From contig NZ_CALPCP010000028.1 of assembly GCF_943192995.1 (NCBI RefSeq), positions 1 to 45,550 on the forward strand: a DNA stretch of 45,550 bases, written 5' to 3'. The DNA is from Flintibacter muris. GTDB taxonomy: Bacteria; Bacillota; Clostridia; Oscillospirales; Oscillospiraceae. The position numbers and the translations under genes were made by a program. The notes beneath the pieces were generated by a model. The model was not told the origin of the DNA, made no database searches, and was given only the letters and a program-made list of their open reading frames with translations. Numbering within the stretch: the stretch's first letter is position 1; each line of letters begins with the position of its first letter. Positions 23,285 through 32,348 of the stretch are shown here, in pieces.

Positions 23285-24541
23285 TTATCGGGTCTGCCCC
23301 CCGCCTTTTACAACAAATTTGAAGCTGCACAGCTCCGCCAGCCCCAAAGGCCCCCGCGCATGCAACTTTTGGGTGGAAATTCCCATCTCACAGCCCAGGC
23401 CGAATTCCCCGCCGTCGGTAAAGCGGGTGGAGGCGTTCCAGTACACCGCCGCGCTGTCCACCTGGCCCAGGAAGGCGTAAGCGTTTCGCTCGTCCCCAGT
23501 GACAATGGCCTCCGAGTGGCCGGTTGAGTGGGCGGCGATGTGGTCGATGGCCTCCCGCTGATGCTCCACCACCTTGACGGCCAGGATGTAGTCCAGAAAC
23601 TCGGTGTCAAAGTCCTCTGGCCCGGCGGGGGTACCTTGGATGATTTTCGCCGCTCTGGGGTCCAGCCGCAGCTCCACCGGCGGCAGACCCCGGGCGGCCC
23701 GCCGGTCCACCAACCGCTGGCGCAGCATGGGCAGGAATTCCTCCGCGACGGTCTGATTTACCAGACAGACCTCGGCGGCGTTGCACACGCTGGGCCGGGA
23801 GCATTTGGCGTTCTCGATGATATCCAGGGCCATGTCCAGGTCGGCGCAGGTGTCCACATAGATGTGGCAGATGCCGGTGCCCGTCTCCAGCACGGGGACG
23901 GCGGCGTTGTCCACACAGGCCCGAATCAGTCCCGCCCCGCCCCGGGGGATGAGCAGGTCCACCAGCCCCCGGGCTTGCATCAGCTCGTTGGCGGAAGCCC
24001 TGGAGATGTCCTCCACCAGCTGGAGGGCGTCTGGTGTCAGTCCGGCAGCGGACAGCCCCTCCTTCAGGGCGGCCACAATGGCGGCGGCGGAGCGGTGGGC
24101 CTCCTTGCCGCAGCGCAGCACACAGGCGGAGCCCGCCTTCAGGGCCAGGGCGGCGGCGTCGGAGGTGACGTTGGGGCGGCTCTCATAGATGATGGCAATC
24201 ACGCCCATGGGGACGGCAGTCTTTTCAATAACCAGCCCGTTGGGCCGCTCTACCCGGCTGAGCACCGCCTTCACCGGGTCGGGCAGCTCTGACACCTCCC
24301 GGATGCCCTGGGCCATACCGGCAATCCGCCCCTCGTCCAGGGCCAGCCGGTCCAGCATCACATCGGAGATGGTCCCCCGGGCCGCCTCCAGGTCCAGAGT
24401 ATTGGCGGTCAGGATATCCCCACAGTGGGCCTCCAGGGCGTCCGCCATGGCCAACAGGGCCCGGTTTTTGGTTTCTGTGTCCGCCGCAGCCATGTCGCGC
24501 TTGGCGGCCTTGGCCTTTTGCAGCAGCTCCTGTGTTGTCAT
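23285..24541 (-). CDS. proA: Gamma-glutamyl phosphate reductase
   Basis: 418 residues, the usual length. It reduces gamma-glutamyl phosphate to glutamate-5-semialdehyde, the second step of proline synthesis. The catalytic cysteine is in [12 protein letters not shown], preceded by [13 protein letters not shown] and followed near the end by [24 protein letters not shown] precedes the ATG at 24541; a GTG nine bases upstream was rejected. proB, usually adjacent, lies 2.5 kb away on the same strand, with a LysE exporter, a LysR regulator and a PARG-like gene between. Confidence 0.95.
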   Translation of the reverse strand: MTTQELLQKAKAAKRDMAAADTETKNRALLAMADALEAHCGDILTANTLDLEAARGTISDVMLDRLALDEGRIAGMAQGIREVSELPDPVKAVLSRVERPNGLVIEKTAVPMGVIAIIYESRPNVTSDAAALALKAGSACVLRCGKEAHRSAAAIVAALKEGLSAAGLTPDALQLVEDISRASANELMQARGLVDLLIPRGGAGLIRACVDNAAVPVLETGTGICHIYVDTCADLDMALDIIENAKCSRPSVCNAAEVCLVNQTVAEEFLPMLRQRLVDRRAARGLPPVELRLDPRAAKIIQGTPAGPEDFDTEFLDYILAVKVVEHQREAIDHIAAHSTGHSEAIVTGDERNAYAFLGQVDSAAVYWNASTRFTDGGEFGLGCEMGISTQKLHARGPLGLAELCSFKFVVKGGGQTR

Positions 24542-24562
24542 ATCTATCACCTCAATTTATCG

Positions 24563-24638
24563 TGCAGGGGCGGCCTTTGGCCGCCCGCCTGTAACGGGCA
24601 GTCGAATTTTCTGCGGGCGGCCAAAGGCCGCCCCTACA
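24563..24638. repeat. Family B repeat, double palindromic copy 4
   Basis: Two GGGGCGGCCTTTGGCCGCCC blocks in opposite orientation flank a 24-base centre, giving 26-base arms with one mismatch. The whole can fold into one long cruciform. It lies between the exporter and proA genes. Confidence 0.75.
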
Positions 24639-24646
24639 TATCACCC

Positions 24647-25240
24647 TCAATGTCCCCACACCAAACTGACCGCGCACAGGGCCAGGGAGAGGGCCATGAC
24701 AAGATCCACCGTTTTCCGGTGGTTGGCGAAGAGCGTCTGGAGGGATGCCCCGGCGAAGAGCCACACCAGATTGCACGCCGGTCCGGTGAAGGGGAGAAAC
24801 AGCCCCACCGGCAGCAGCGCCCACAGGGACCGGGAGTAGGGCAGCACGTAGCTGCTCAGAGCGGCGATGCAGAAGATAATAACCTTCACGTTGGTCAGGT
24901 TGACCAGCAGTCCTGTCACAAAGGAGGGGGCCGCCGGGTCCCGGTCCGGGTTCAGCCCGCTGGAGCGGAGCATGTGCCAGGCCATCCACAGCAGATAGGC
25001 CGCCCCTACCCAGGAGAGCATCCCCACATAGTCGTTCAGCGCGGCTCCCAGCAGCCAGGTGAGGACCACCGCCCCCATAGAGTCCAGAAAGAAGCCGCAG
25101 AACAGCCCACGCCACTGTCTCAGCGCAGGCCCCCGCCCGTACCGCAGGGCGGCGCCCAGGGAACACAGGTTGGCGGGCCCGGGGGTGATACCCCCCACAA
25201 AGCAGTAAATCAAAAAGCTGGGAATCAATGACACCGGCAT
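24647..25240 (-). CDS. LysE/RhtB-family amino-acid exporter
   Basis: 197 residues from the ATG at 25240, a typical size. About six hydrophobic helices; the N-terminal region has GGITPGPANLCSL, the family's conserved GxTPGP motif, and LVNLTNVKVIIFCIA matches the second conserved segment. Members export lysine, arginine, homoserine or related amino acids. The earlier ATG at 25252 would have its ribosome site touching the start codon, so 25240 is preferred. Divergent from a LysR gene, a common regulator-exporter pair. The exported compound is unknown, although proline genes lie on both sides. Confidence 0.83.
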   Translation of the reverse strand: MPVSLIPSFLIYCFVGGITPGPANLCSLGAALRYGRGPALRQWRGLFCGFFLDSMGAVVLTWLLGAALNDYVGMLSWVGAAYLLWMAWHMLRSSGLNPDRDPAAPSFVTGLLVNLTNVKVIIFCIAALSSYVLPYSRSLWALLPVGLFLPFTGPACNLVWLFAGASLQTLFANHRKTVDLVMALSLALCAVSLVWGH

Positions 25241-25288
25241 ATCCGCCACCATCCTTTTCTTTGGTGGCTCTATCCTACCAGAAAATAT

Positions 25289-25337
25289 AACATTTGAAAA
25301 GTGAATGTTTTTGAAGTATCATATTGATAAAATCAAT
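25289..25337. promoter_or_regulatory. LysR binding region between exporter and regulator
   Basis: Two perfect inverted repeats: AACATT-N9-AATGTT (25289-25309), and ATTGAT-AAA-ATCAAT (25323-25337), which ends 17 bases before the LysR ATG. Both arms show T/A half-sites as expected for LysR-type regulators. The region is AT-rich between GC-rich genes. Confidence 0.6.
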
Positions 25338-25354
25338 GTTTTGGAGGTCTCCCC

Positions 25355-26233
25355 ATGGAGCTGAAAAATCTGCGCACCTTTCAGGCCGTTGTGGACCAGG
25401 GCAGCTACCAGAGGGCAGCGGAGCGCCTGGGCTACACCCAGTCCACCGTCACCGTCCATATCCAGCAGCTGGAGGAGGAGCTGGGCGTCCCCCTCTTTGA
25501 ACGAACAGGCCGGCGGATGGCTCTCACCCAAATCGGCGAGCGGGCCCTGGCCCAGGCCAGGGAGCTTCTTCTGGCTGCGGACAGGCTGGCCGGATTGGGG
25601 CAGGAGGGCAACGCCCTGGCCGGTACCCTGCGGGTAGACATGGCCGAAACCCTGCTGTGCTACAAAACCCAGGCGGTCATTCAAAAATTCCGCAAGCTGG
25701 CCCCCCAGGTGCGGCTGATTATCCGCAGCCGGAACTGTTTAGACATTGCGGAAAATGTCCGCACCGGCGCCTGTGACCTGGGGGTGGGCTACGACATGGA
25801 CTGGAGCCGGGACGTGCTGGAGGTGGAGCCCATGGGGGAGTATGAAGTAATCCTGCTGGCCTCATCGGAGTTCTGCCACCCGGATTTCGTCATCCATGGA
25901 CAGCACAAGCCGGTGTCTCTGGTCACAGACGAGCCGGACAGCATCTTCCGCCGCCGTCTGGAGGCCTACCTCCGCGCCCGAAACATTACGCTGGACGCCA
26001 CCCTGGAGCTGTGGAGCATTGAGACCATCAAGCGGTGCGTCATGTCCAACCTGGGCTTTACCTATCTGCCCCGGTTTGCCGTTCAGGAGGAGCTGGCCTC
26101 CGGCCGGCTGGTGGAGCTCATTGCCCCCATCTCCGGGGTTCGATTTCCAGCCCTGTGCGCCCAGCACAAAAACCGCTGGGTCACCCCGGCCATGGAGCTG
26201 TTCATAAATCTGCTGCGGGAAGAGCTGGATTAG
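25355..26233 (+). CDS. LysR-family transcription regulator
   Basis: 292 residues, normal for the family. The N-terminal winged helix-turn-helix is clear (residues 1-60: LRTFQAVVDQGSYQRAAE, LGYTQSTVTVHIQQLEEELG, LFERTGR). Residues 90-290 are the periplasmic-binding-protein-like effector domain. GGAGGT precedes the ATG. It is divergent from the LysE exporter, which it probably controls together with itself. Its end overlaps the stop of the convergent PARG-like gene by four bases. Confidence 0.92.
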   Translation: MELKNLRTFQAVVDQGSYQRAAERLGYTQSTVTVHIQQLEEELGVPLFERTGRRMALTQIGERALAQARELLLAADRLAGLGQEGNALAGTLRVDMAETLLCYKTQAVIQKFRKLAPQVRLIIRSRNCLDIAENVRTGACDLGVGYDMDWSRDVLEVEPMGEYEVILLASSEFCHPDFVIHGQHKPVSLVTDEPDSIFRRRLEAYLRARNITLDATLELWSIETIKRCVMSNLGFTYLPRFAVQEELASGRLVELIAPISGVRFPALCAQHKNRWVTPAMELFINLLREELD

Positions 26234-27051
26234 CCGAACAGGCGGCGGAAGGGGACAATGTTTCTGTCCTCATCGGACTTGGCCAGAATGGAGAAGTTTA
26301 TCTCCAGGAAGTACCTTCCCCAGCCCTCCTCCATCAGCAGCTCCTGCCAGAAACGGGCCACGTCCTCCGGGTCGTTGCGGAACACGCCGCAGCCGTAGGC
26401 CCCCAGCACCAGCCGGGTACAGTTCCAGTGGGCAAACAGGGCCAACACCTTCCGCATCCGCCCCTTCATGACCGCCTTGGCCCGCTCCACGCTGTCCCCG
26501 TTGCGCATCACAATGCCCATATTCACCGCAGGGGCGGTGAGCACCTTGCAGGTGACCGGATTATGGGTCAGGGTAAAGTCACTGTTTCGGAAAAAGGTCA
26601 CGTCACCCATCAGCATGGTGTCGGTGTACACCGGGTCGTGGCAGGCCCGGTTGATCTCATAATACCGGGGCCCCGGGCCGGTGGTCTGGATCAGGTACAA
26701 ATCGGAGCAGTAGGCCAGGCTCTCTTCCTGGGCCATGGCGCCGTTGAGGAAGCCGCCCCCCGGATTTTTGGCGGAAGCAAAGTTTAGCACCCCGATCACA
26801 GGCACCCGCCGTTCCCATCCGGCCATATTCAGAACGGTGTCCACCGTCCCCTCCCGGCGCACAGTATAAACGGTGTCAAAGCCGCTTTGAGGAATACCCC
26901 GAAACCGCTCTGCCTCCAGCCGCTCCAGGTCCTGGGCGGTGTACAGCTGAGTTCTCCCGATACGGACGGTCTGGTCCTCTGCCGCATAGCGCCCCGCCTG
27001 GCTGATCTCCAGCGTCTCCTGGGCCAGGGCTTTCAACTGCTCCCGGTTCAT
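26230..27051 (-). CDS. Bacterial-type poly(ADP-ribose) glycohydrolase-like protein (TIGR02452 family)
   Basis: 273 residues. The macrodomain-like core has NPGGGFLNGAMAQEESL (96-112): the GGG (98-100) and QEE (108-110) pair is the catalytic signature of bacterial PARG enzymes, which remove ADP-ribose chains from protein. Further conserved parts are AVNMGIV and LVLGAYGCGVFRNDPEDVA, which line the ADP-ribose pocket. The start overlaps the proB stop in ATGA, so it is translated with glutamate 5-kinase. It is not a usual proline-operon member. No ADP-ribosyltransferase was seen in the window. Confidence 0.82.
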   Translation of the reverse strand: MNREQLKALAQETLEISQAGRYAAEDQTVRIGRTQLYTAQDLERLEAERFRGIPQSGFDTVYTVRREGTVDTVLNMAGWERRVPVIGVLNFASAKNPGGGFLNGAMAQEESLAYCSDLYLIQTTGPGPRYYEINRACHDPVYTDTMLMGDVTFFRNSDFTLTHNPVTCKVLTAPAVNMGIVMRNGDSVERAKAVMKGRMRKVLALFAHWNCTRLVLGAYGCGVFRNDPEDVARFWQELLMEEGWGRYFLEINFSILAKSDEDRNIVPFRRLFG

Positions 27052-27830
27052 CTCTTTTCCCCCTTTTTGCCCCCCAAAAACCGGGTGCCTACCGCCTTGC
27101 CTTCCGCAATGTCATACAGGCGCTCCGGGTGCTCGCCGTTGGTAATCACCATGTCGCAGCCCTGGGCGGTGACCATTTTGGCCGCCCGCAGCTTGGTCTC
27201 CATGCCGCCGGTGGCCAGGTCGCTGCCCTTGCCCCCCGCCAGAGCCTCAATCTCCGGGGTGACCGCCTCCACAGTGGGAATGAGCCGGGCGGAGGGGTCC
27301 TTCCGGGGGTCGGCGGTGTACAGCCCCTCAATGTCGCTGAGGAGAACCAGCAGGTCCGCCCCCACCGAGCAGGCCACAATGCCGCCCAGGGTATCGTTGT
27401 CCCCCACCTTGATCTCGGCGGTGGCCACGGTGTCGTTCTCGTTGATGACGGGCAGGGCCCCCAGTTCCAACAGACGGGCCATGGTATTCTCAAAATTCTG
27501 CCGCCGGTCCTCGTGGTCAATGTCCTCGCTGGTCAGCAGAATCTGGGCCACCGTGTGGTTGTACTGGGAAAAGAGCTTGTCATAGGTGTACATCAGCTCG
27601 CACTGGCCCACAGCGGCGGCGGCCTGCTTGGTGGGCATGTCGGAGGGCTTGCCGGGCAGGTTCAGCTTGCCCACCCCCATGCCGATGGCTCCGGAGGACA
27701 CCAAAATCATCTCGTGCCCCGCGTTTTTCAGGTCGGACAGCACCTTCACCAGCTCCTCCACATGGCGGATATTCAGTCGCCCGGTGGCATGAGCCAGGGT
27801 GGAGGTGCCCACTTTTACTACAATACGCAT
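27048..27830 (-). CDS. proB: Glutamate 5-kinase
   Basis: 260 residues: only the amino-acid kinase domain, without the C-terminal PUA domain of the E. coli enzyme (367), as in several Firmicutes. It phosphorylates L-glutamate for proline synthesis and in most bacteria is inhibited by proline. Motifs: VVKVGTSTL at the start, VSSGAIGMG (residues 44-52), INENDTVAT near 130, and GGMETKLRAA near 207. AAAGGAG precedes the ATG. Downstream of proC, with repeat A2 between. Confidence 0.95.
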   Translation of the reverse strand: MRIVVKVGTSTLAHATGRLNIRHVEELVKVLSDLKNAGHEMILVSSGAIGMGVGKLNLPGKPSDMPTKQAAAAVGQCELMYTYDKLFSQYNHTVAQILLTSEDIDHEDRRQNFENTMARLLELGALPVINENDTVATAEIKVGDNDTLGGIVACSVGADLLVLLSDIEGLYTADPRKDPSARLIPTVEAVTPEIEALAGGKGSDLATGGMETKLRAAKMVTAQGCDMVITNGEHPERLYDIAEGKAVGTRFLGGKKGEKR

Positions 27831-27863
27831 AATTGTACTCCTTTCGTCCCGCCCGCAGGCGGC

Positions 27864-27990
27864 AAAGCCTCCCTTCACAAAGGGAGGGGGACCGCCGCCA
27901 AAGGCGGTGGTGGAGGGTTTTCTACTGAAATGCTCTTAGGGAAAACTCCAGTCAGCCTAACGGCTGACAGCCCCCTTTGCAAAGGGGGCC
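27864..27990. repeat. Family A double-hairpin repeat, copy A2
   Basis: Same plan as A1: GCCTCCCTTCACAAAGGGAGG, then ACCGCC-GCCAAA-GGCGGT and GGAGGGTTTTC at one end; GGCCCCCTTTGCAAAGGGGG and GTCAGC-CGTTAG-GCTGAC at the other. It fills the space between proC and proB. Confidence 0.8.
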
Positions 27991-27996
27991 CGCTTT

Positions 27997-28800
27997 TTAC
28001 CGCAGCTTCAGGGTTTTCTCATAGGCGGCGATCACCGCCTCCATGGCGGCGGAGCGGAAGCCGCCTCTCTCCAGCGCGCGCACGCCTTGAATGGTGGTGC
28101 CGCCGGGGGAGCAGACCGCGTCTTTGAGGGCGCCGGAGTGCTGGCCGCCCTCCAGCACCATGCGGGCGGAGCCCTCCAGCATCTGGGCGGCGTAGGCCAC
28201 CGCCTTGTCCCGAGGCAGTCCGCAGGCCACGCCGCCGTCGGCCAGGGCCTCTACAAACAGATAGGCAAAGGCGGGCCCGCAGCCGGAGACGGCGCTGGCC
28301 GCGTCAATCAGTCCCTCGGGCACCGGGTCCACCAGCCCGGCGGGGGCCAGCAGGGCGGCAAAAGCGTCCAGCTCCTCCACCGTCACCAGCTGGCCGCAGT
28401 ACTGCACCACTCCCGCTCCAATGGCCGAGGGGGTGTTGGGCATTATGCGGATTACGGGGCAGTCCATGTCCACCATGTCCTGGATCCGGTCACAGGTCAG
28501 GCCGGCGGCCATGGTGACTAAAATGAAGCGGTCCTCCCGCTTGCGCAGAATGGGCTCCAGAGGGTCCAGCACCAGCTGCATCATCTGGGGCTTCACCCCC
28601 AGGAAAATGAGCTGGGCGGTACGGGCAATCTCCTCGTTGCTGGACACAGCTGCGCCGGGCAGCTCCGCCGCCAGCGCCGCCGCCTTGGACGGGGTGCGGT
28701 TGGACAGCAGGATGGTCTCCGCCAGAGCGCTTTTGGCCGCCGCCTTGGCAATGGCGGAGCCCATGCTGCCTGTGCCGATAAAGCCGATGGTGTGATACAT
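27997..28800 (-). CDS. proC: Pyrroline-5-carboxylate reductase
   Basis: 267 residues, the usual length. It reduces pyrroline-5-carboxylate to proline, the last step. The N-terminal Rossmann motif is GFIGTGSMGSA; MPNTPSAIGAG and AVSGCGPAFAYLFVEALADGG in the second half are the family's signature. AAGGAGG precedes the ATG. It is the first gene of the minus-strand proline cluster. Confidence 0.95.
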   Translation of the reverse strand: MYHTIGFIGTGSMGSAIAKAAAKSALAETILLSNRTPSKAAALAAELPGAAVSSNEEIARTAQLIFLGVKPQMMQLVLDPLEPILRKREDRFILVTMAAGLTCDRIQDMVDMDCPVIRIMPNTPSAIGAGVVQYCGQLVTVEELDAFAALLAPAGLVDPVPEGLIDAASAVSGCGPAFAYLFVEALADGGVACGLPRDKAVAYAAQMLEGSARMVLEGGQHSGALKDAVCSPGGTTIQGVRALERGGFRSAAMEAVIAAYEKTLKLR

Positions 28801-28900
28801 AACAAATCCTCCTTGTGGGGTCTTTTGGTCTGATTATAACATGAAAGCGGAGGATAGTACAGATTTTTTCCTTCTTAAAAAATACTTAATCAATTCTTAA

Positions 28901-28952
28901 TTGTATTTCCCCCGCCGCCGCTATATACTAGCCGTACTAATACAGTTAGTAC
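28901..28952 (+). promoter_or_regulatory. Promoter and operator of the GntR-ABC operon
   Basis: TTGTAT (28901-28906) and TATACT (28924-28929) are 17 bases apart. A perfect inverted repeat GTACTAA-N5-TTAGTAC (28934-28952) lies across the transcription start, where the GntR protein would block initiation. This layout is known for YtrA-type regulators. Confidence 0.75.
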
Positions 28953-28976
28953 AGTACTCGAAAAGGAGGAGCTGTG

Positions 28977-29348
28977 ATGTTGAATTTAGACTACCGGGAT
29001 GCCCGTCCCATCTACGAGCAGGTGAAGGACGGCCTGCGGCGGCTGATGGTCACCGGAGTCATCCAGGAGGGGGAAAAGCTCCCCTCGGTACGCACCATGG
29101 CGGGGACGCTGGCCATCAACCCCAACACCATCCAGCGGGCCTACGAGGCGCTGGAGGCGGAGGGCTACGTCTACTCGGTGCCCGGCAAGGGCTCCTTCGC
29201 CGCCCCCAATACCGGGGTGGACGAGGGGCGGAAATGGAATTTGTTCCAGAGCTTTGACCAGACGGCGGGGGAACTGCTCTTCCTGGGGGTCAGCGGTGAG
29301 GAGCTTTGGGCCCGGATTCGGGCCCTGGAAGGGGGAGAGACAGCATGA
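28977..29348 (+). CDS. YtrA-type GntR regulator
   Basis: 123 residues. The N-terminal winged helix (RPIYEQVKDGLRRLMVTGVI, then LPSVRTMAGTLAINPNTIQRAYEALEAEGY) is followed by a short C-terminal helix pair only, as in the YtrA subfamily. Such proteins repress the ABC transporter genes downstream. AAGGAGG precedes the ATG at 28977; a GTG three bases earlier is also possible. The stop overlaps the next gene by four bases. Confidence 0.9.
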   Translation: MLNLDYRDARPIYEQVKDGLRRLMVTGVIQEGEKLPSVRTMAGTLAINPNTIQRAYEALEAEGYVYSVPGKGSFAAPNTGVDEGRKWNLFQSFDQTAGELLFLGVSGEELWARIRALEGGETA

Positions 29349-30247
29349 TCAAGGTCATCAATGTGGTAAAATCCTTTGACGGCTTTCGGGCCCTGGAAGG
29401 CCTGACTTTGACGGCGGAGAAGGGCTCCATCTACGGCCTGGTGGGGCCCAACGGCGCGGGCAAGTCCACCATCCTGCGGCACATTATGGGCATCTACCGC
29501 CCGGATTCCGGCTCTATTCTGGTGGATGGCGACCAGGTCTATGAAAACCCGGCGGTCAAGGCCAAGATCGCCGCTATCCCTGACGACCTGTACTACTTCA
29601 ACTCCGCCTCCACCCGGGACATGATGCGCTTTTACCGGGGGATGTACCCCAATTTTGACGTAAAGCGGTACGAGGCCCTGGCCGAGGCCTTTCCCGAGGT
29701 GGACGAACGCCAGCCCATCCGCCGGCTGTCCAAAGGAATGCAGAAGCAGTCCGCCTTCCGGCTGGCTCTGTGCTGCAACCCGGAGGTGCTGGTGCTGGAT
29801 GAGCCGGTGGACGGCCTGGACCCGGTGATGCGCCGCCAGGTGTGGACATTGCTCATGGGGGACGTGGCCCAGCGGGGGACCACGGTGCTGGTGTCCTCCC
29901 ACAACCTGCGGGAGCTGGAGGACGTGTGCGACCATGTAGGCATCCTGTCCCACGGCAAGGTTCTGCTGGAGCGCTCCCTCACCGACCTGCAGGACAACGT
30001 GGTCAAGCTGCAGATCGCCTTCGCCGACGGCAAGCTGCCCCAGCTGCCCCGCGACCTGAACGTGCTCCATACCTCCCAGATCGGGCGGGTGTTCACCCTT
30101 ATCGTCCGGGGCAGCCCGGCGGAGATCAAAACCCGCATGGCCGGCTTCGCCCCCATCCTCATGGAGGCCCTGCCCCTGACTCTGGAGGAAATTTTCATCT
30201 ATGAACTGGGAGGTGAGGACTATGCGGTCCGCGACATTGTACTTTAA
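29345..30247 (+). CDS. ABC transporter ATP-binding protein
   Basis: 300 residues with one nucleotide-binding domain: Walker A GPNGAGKST (34-42), signature LSKGMQKQ, Walker B VLVLDEPVDGLD, and the switch histidine in SSHNLRE. The last 75 residues are a tail common in drug or lantibiotic type exporters. It energises the permease encoded next; the two reading frames overlap by 26 bases. Substrate unknown; the family often answers cell-wall antibiotics. Confidence 0.93.
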   Translation: MIKVINVVKSFDGFRALEGLTLTAEKGSIYGLVGPNGAGKSTILRHIMGIYRPDSGSILVDGDQVYENPAVKAKIAAIPDDLYYFNSASTRDMMRFYRGMYPNFDVKRYEALAEAFPEVDERQPIRRLSKGMQKQSAFRLALCCNPEVLVLDEPVDGLDPVMRRQVWTLLMGDVAQRGTTVLVSSHNLRELEDVCDHVGILSHGKVLLERSLTDLQDNVVKLQIAFADGKLPQLPRDLNVLHTSQIGRVFTLIVRGSPAEIKTRMAGFAPILMEALPLTLEEIFIYELGGEDYAVRDIVL

Positions 30248-32147
30248 CGGCACTCTCTACCGCAAAACCCTGGCCCGCTTCTGGCCCCTGTGGGCGGGCT
30301 ATGGGGTGATCTGGCTGTTCTTTATTCCGCTGAACATGCTCAACATGTATTTCAACCGCTACTCCAACTCCCCGCCCTACCGGCGGATGTTGAATCAGGC
30401 GCTCAATTTGCCCGAAATGGCCACTTTTGGGCTGTTCCTGGCTGGATTCTTCGCCATTCTCTGCGCCATGGCGGTGTTCGGCTACCTGTATAACAGCCGG
30501 TCCTCCTGCTGGTTCCACGCCCTGCCCATGCGGCGGGAGGCCCTGTTCACCACCCAGTATCTGGCGGGGCTGTCCTTTTTGCTGCTGCCCCAGCTGGTGA
30601 CCGCCGCGCTGACGGCTATGGTCGAGCTGGCCTTTCTGCCCATGGACAGCTGGGGAAAAGCCCTGTACGCCCTGCTGACCTGGCTGCTGGCCCAGAGTGG
30701 AATATGCCTGTTCTTCTTCTCCTTCGCCGCCTTCTGCGCCATGTTCACCGGAAACATCCTGGCCCTGCCCGCCTTCTACTGTATTTTCAACGTGCTGGCC
30801 GACGTCATCTACACCCTGCTGGACGGCCTGTTCCACGAGTTCTTCTACGGCTACGCCGGGTCCGCCGGGACCGCTCAGATCGTGGAGTACCTCACCCCGG
30901 CCTACGCCCTGAAGGACGCGCTGGTGCTGTTTGGCAGCAGCGAGGAGGGGCAGCGCTTCCGCTCCCCGGGCACGGTGGCCGTCTACGCCGCCGTGGGTGT
31001 GGCGCTGGCCCTTGTATCCCTGTACGTCTACCGCCGCCGCCATGCGGAGACCGCCGGCGACGTGGTGTCCATCCCCCTGGTGCGCCCCCTGTTCAAATAC
31101 GGGGTGTCCTTCTGCGCTGGGCTGTGCCTGGGCATGTTCACCGCCGCCTTCTTTAGCTGGAGCAGCGTGACCGCCCTGATCCCCTGCGTGCTGGTCTGGT
31201 CGGTGGTTGGCTACTTCGTGGCGGAGATGCTTTTGCGCAAATCCTTCCGGGTCCTGAAAACCTGGAAGGGCAGCGCGGTTATGACAGCGGTTATGCTGGT
31301 GCTGTGTCTGGGCTGTATGATGGACCTGTTCGGCGTGGAGACCCGGGTGCCCAAGCTGAACCAGGTGGAGCAGCTGAGCGTCTATTTCAATACCGGCTAC
31401 CCCAATGACGACGGGGCTTCTCTCTCCACCACCCTCACTGACCCGGAGAGCATCCAGAAATTCCTGGAGCTGCATCAGGCTGTTGTGGACGACCGGGACC
31501 GGCTGGACTGGAACAGCAGCTCTTTCACTCATGGAGATGACTACAGCTCCTTGCAGCTGGAGTACACCCTGAAGGGCGGCTCCTCCCTGCACCGGCGCTA
31601 CAGCTCCATTCCCCTCTACCAGGAGGATCTGGACAAGGAGGGCAGCTTCACCTATCTGGCCCAGCAGCTGGTTCAGGACCGGGAGCTGGTGGCCCAGGCC
31701 TATGATTTTGAGGCCCGGCTGAACGGCTATCGTCTCACTGGCGCCTGGCTCGACTGCCTGAAGAAGGACGGCGAGATATATTATGACAACGTTTATGTGG
31801 ACAACTACGCCCAAGAGCTGTGGGACGCGGTACAGCAGGACTTTGCCGAGGGCAATATCGGTGTGCGCTGGCTTTTTGATTCCGGCCGCGAGCGGAACGA
31901 GAACACCTACCACACAGACTTGATTTTTGGCCTTTCCGCCTATCAAAGGACCAATACAGAAGGTTACACTGTCCAGGTCAGCCCCAACGGCTACGACATT
32001 GACAATACCCTCACCATCACCCTCAGCCCTCAGGCGCGCCGCACCCTGGCCGTTCTGGAAAAAACCGGCATCTTTGAGGAGGGCTACTCTCTGGCCGAGC
32101 ACGAACTGGACTATATCCCCCAGTATCCGGACACGACCAGCTGGTAA
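30222..32147 (+). CDS. ABC-2 type permease with large C-terminal domain
   Basis: 641 residues. The first 360 hold the membrane helices of an ABC-2 type permease (starting FWPLWAGYGVIWLFFIPLN). After a last helix near residues 345-365 comes about 275 residues of soluble, probably extracytoplasmic sequence rich in Asp, Tyr and Ser. GGGAGGTGAGG lies directly before the ATG at 30222; an in-frame ATG at 30201 lies inside that site's leader. Co-transcribed with the ATPase and regulator. The long external part might bind a peptide or antibiotic. Substrate unknown. Confidence 0.87.
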   Translation: MRSATLYFNGTLYRKTLARFWPLWAGYGVIWLFFIPLNMLNMYFNRYSNSPPYRRMLNQALNLPEMATFGLFLAGFFAILCAMAVFGYLYNSRSSCWFHALPMRREALFTTQYLAGLSFLLLPQLVTAALTAMVELAFLPMDSWGKALYALLTWLLAQSGICLFFFSFAAFCAMFTGNILALPAFYCIFNVLADVIYTLLDGLFHEFFYGYAGSAGTAQIVEYLTPAYALKDALVLFGSSEEGQRFRSPGTVAVYAAVGVALALVSLYVYRRRHAETAGDVVSIPLVRPLFKYGVSFCAGLCLGMFTAAFFSWSSVTALIPCVLVWSVVGYFVAEMLLRKSFRVLKTWKGSAVMTAVMLVLCLGCMMDLFGVETRVPKLNQVEQLSVYFNTGYPNDDGASLSTTLTDPESIQKFLELHQAVVDDRDRLDWNSSSFTHGDDYSSLQLEYTLKGGSSLHRRYSSIPLYQEDLDKEGSFTYLAQQLVQDRELVAQAYDFEARLNGYRLTGAWLDCLKKDGEIYYDNVYVDNYAQELWDAVQQDFAEGNIGVRWLFDSGRERNENTYHTDLIFGLSAYQRTNTEGYTVQVSPNGYDIDNTLTITLSPQARRTLAVLEKTGIFEEGYSLAEHELDYIPQYPDTTSW

Positions 32148-32155
32148 AGCGCCAA

Positions 32156-32348
32156 AAGGCCCCCTTCGCAAAGGGGGCTGTCAGCGAAGCTGACTGGGGG
32201 TTTTCTCCATGAAGAGACAGACGCGTCTCAACGGGGAAAACCCTCTGTCACGGCTTCGCCGTGCCGCCTCCCTACCCCCTCTGTCTCGCTTCGCTCGACA
32301 TCTCCCCCTGACAGGGGGAGATGTCCCTTTGCGAAGGGAGGCTTTTTT
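32156..32348. repeat. Family A repeat, copy A3, with nested insertion
   Basis: One end GGCCCCCTTCGCAAAGGGGG, then GTCAGC-GAA-GCTGAC and GGGGGTTTTC. The other end is the expected GCCTCCC...GGGAGGC hairpin, but split by about 55 bases that contain the perfect palindrome ACATCTCCCCC-TGA-CAGGGGGAGATGT and CGCTTCGCTCG. A T-run follows, so the end may also terminate transcription of the permease gene. Confidence 0.78.

Noticed and set aside
30195..32171. Minus-strand frame of 658 residues opposite the ABC permease
   Set aside because: Antisense shadow with no membrane or enzyme motif; the plus-strand permease has a ribosome site and operon context.
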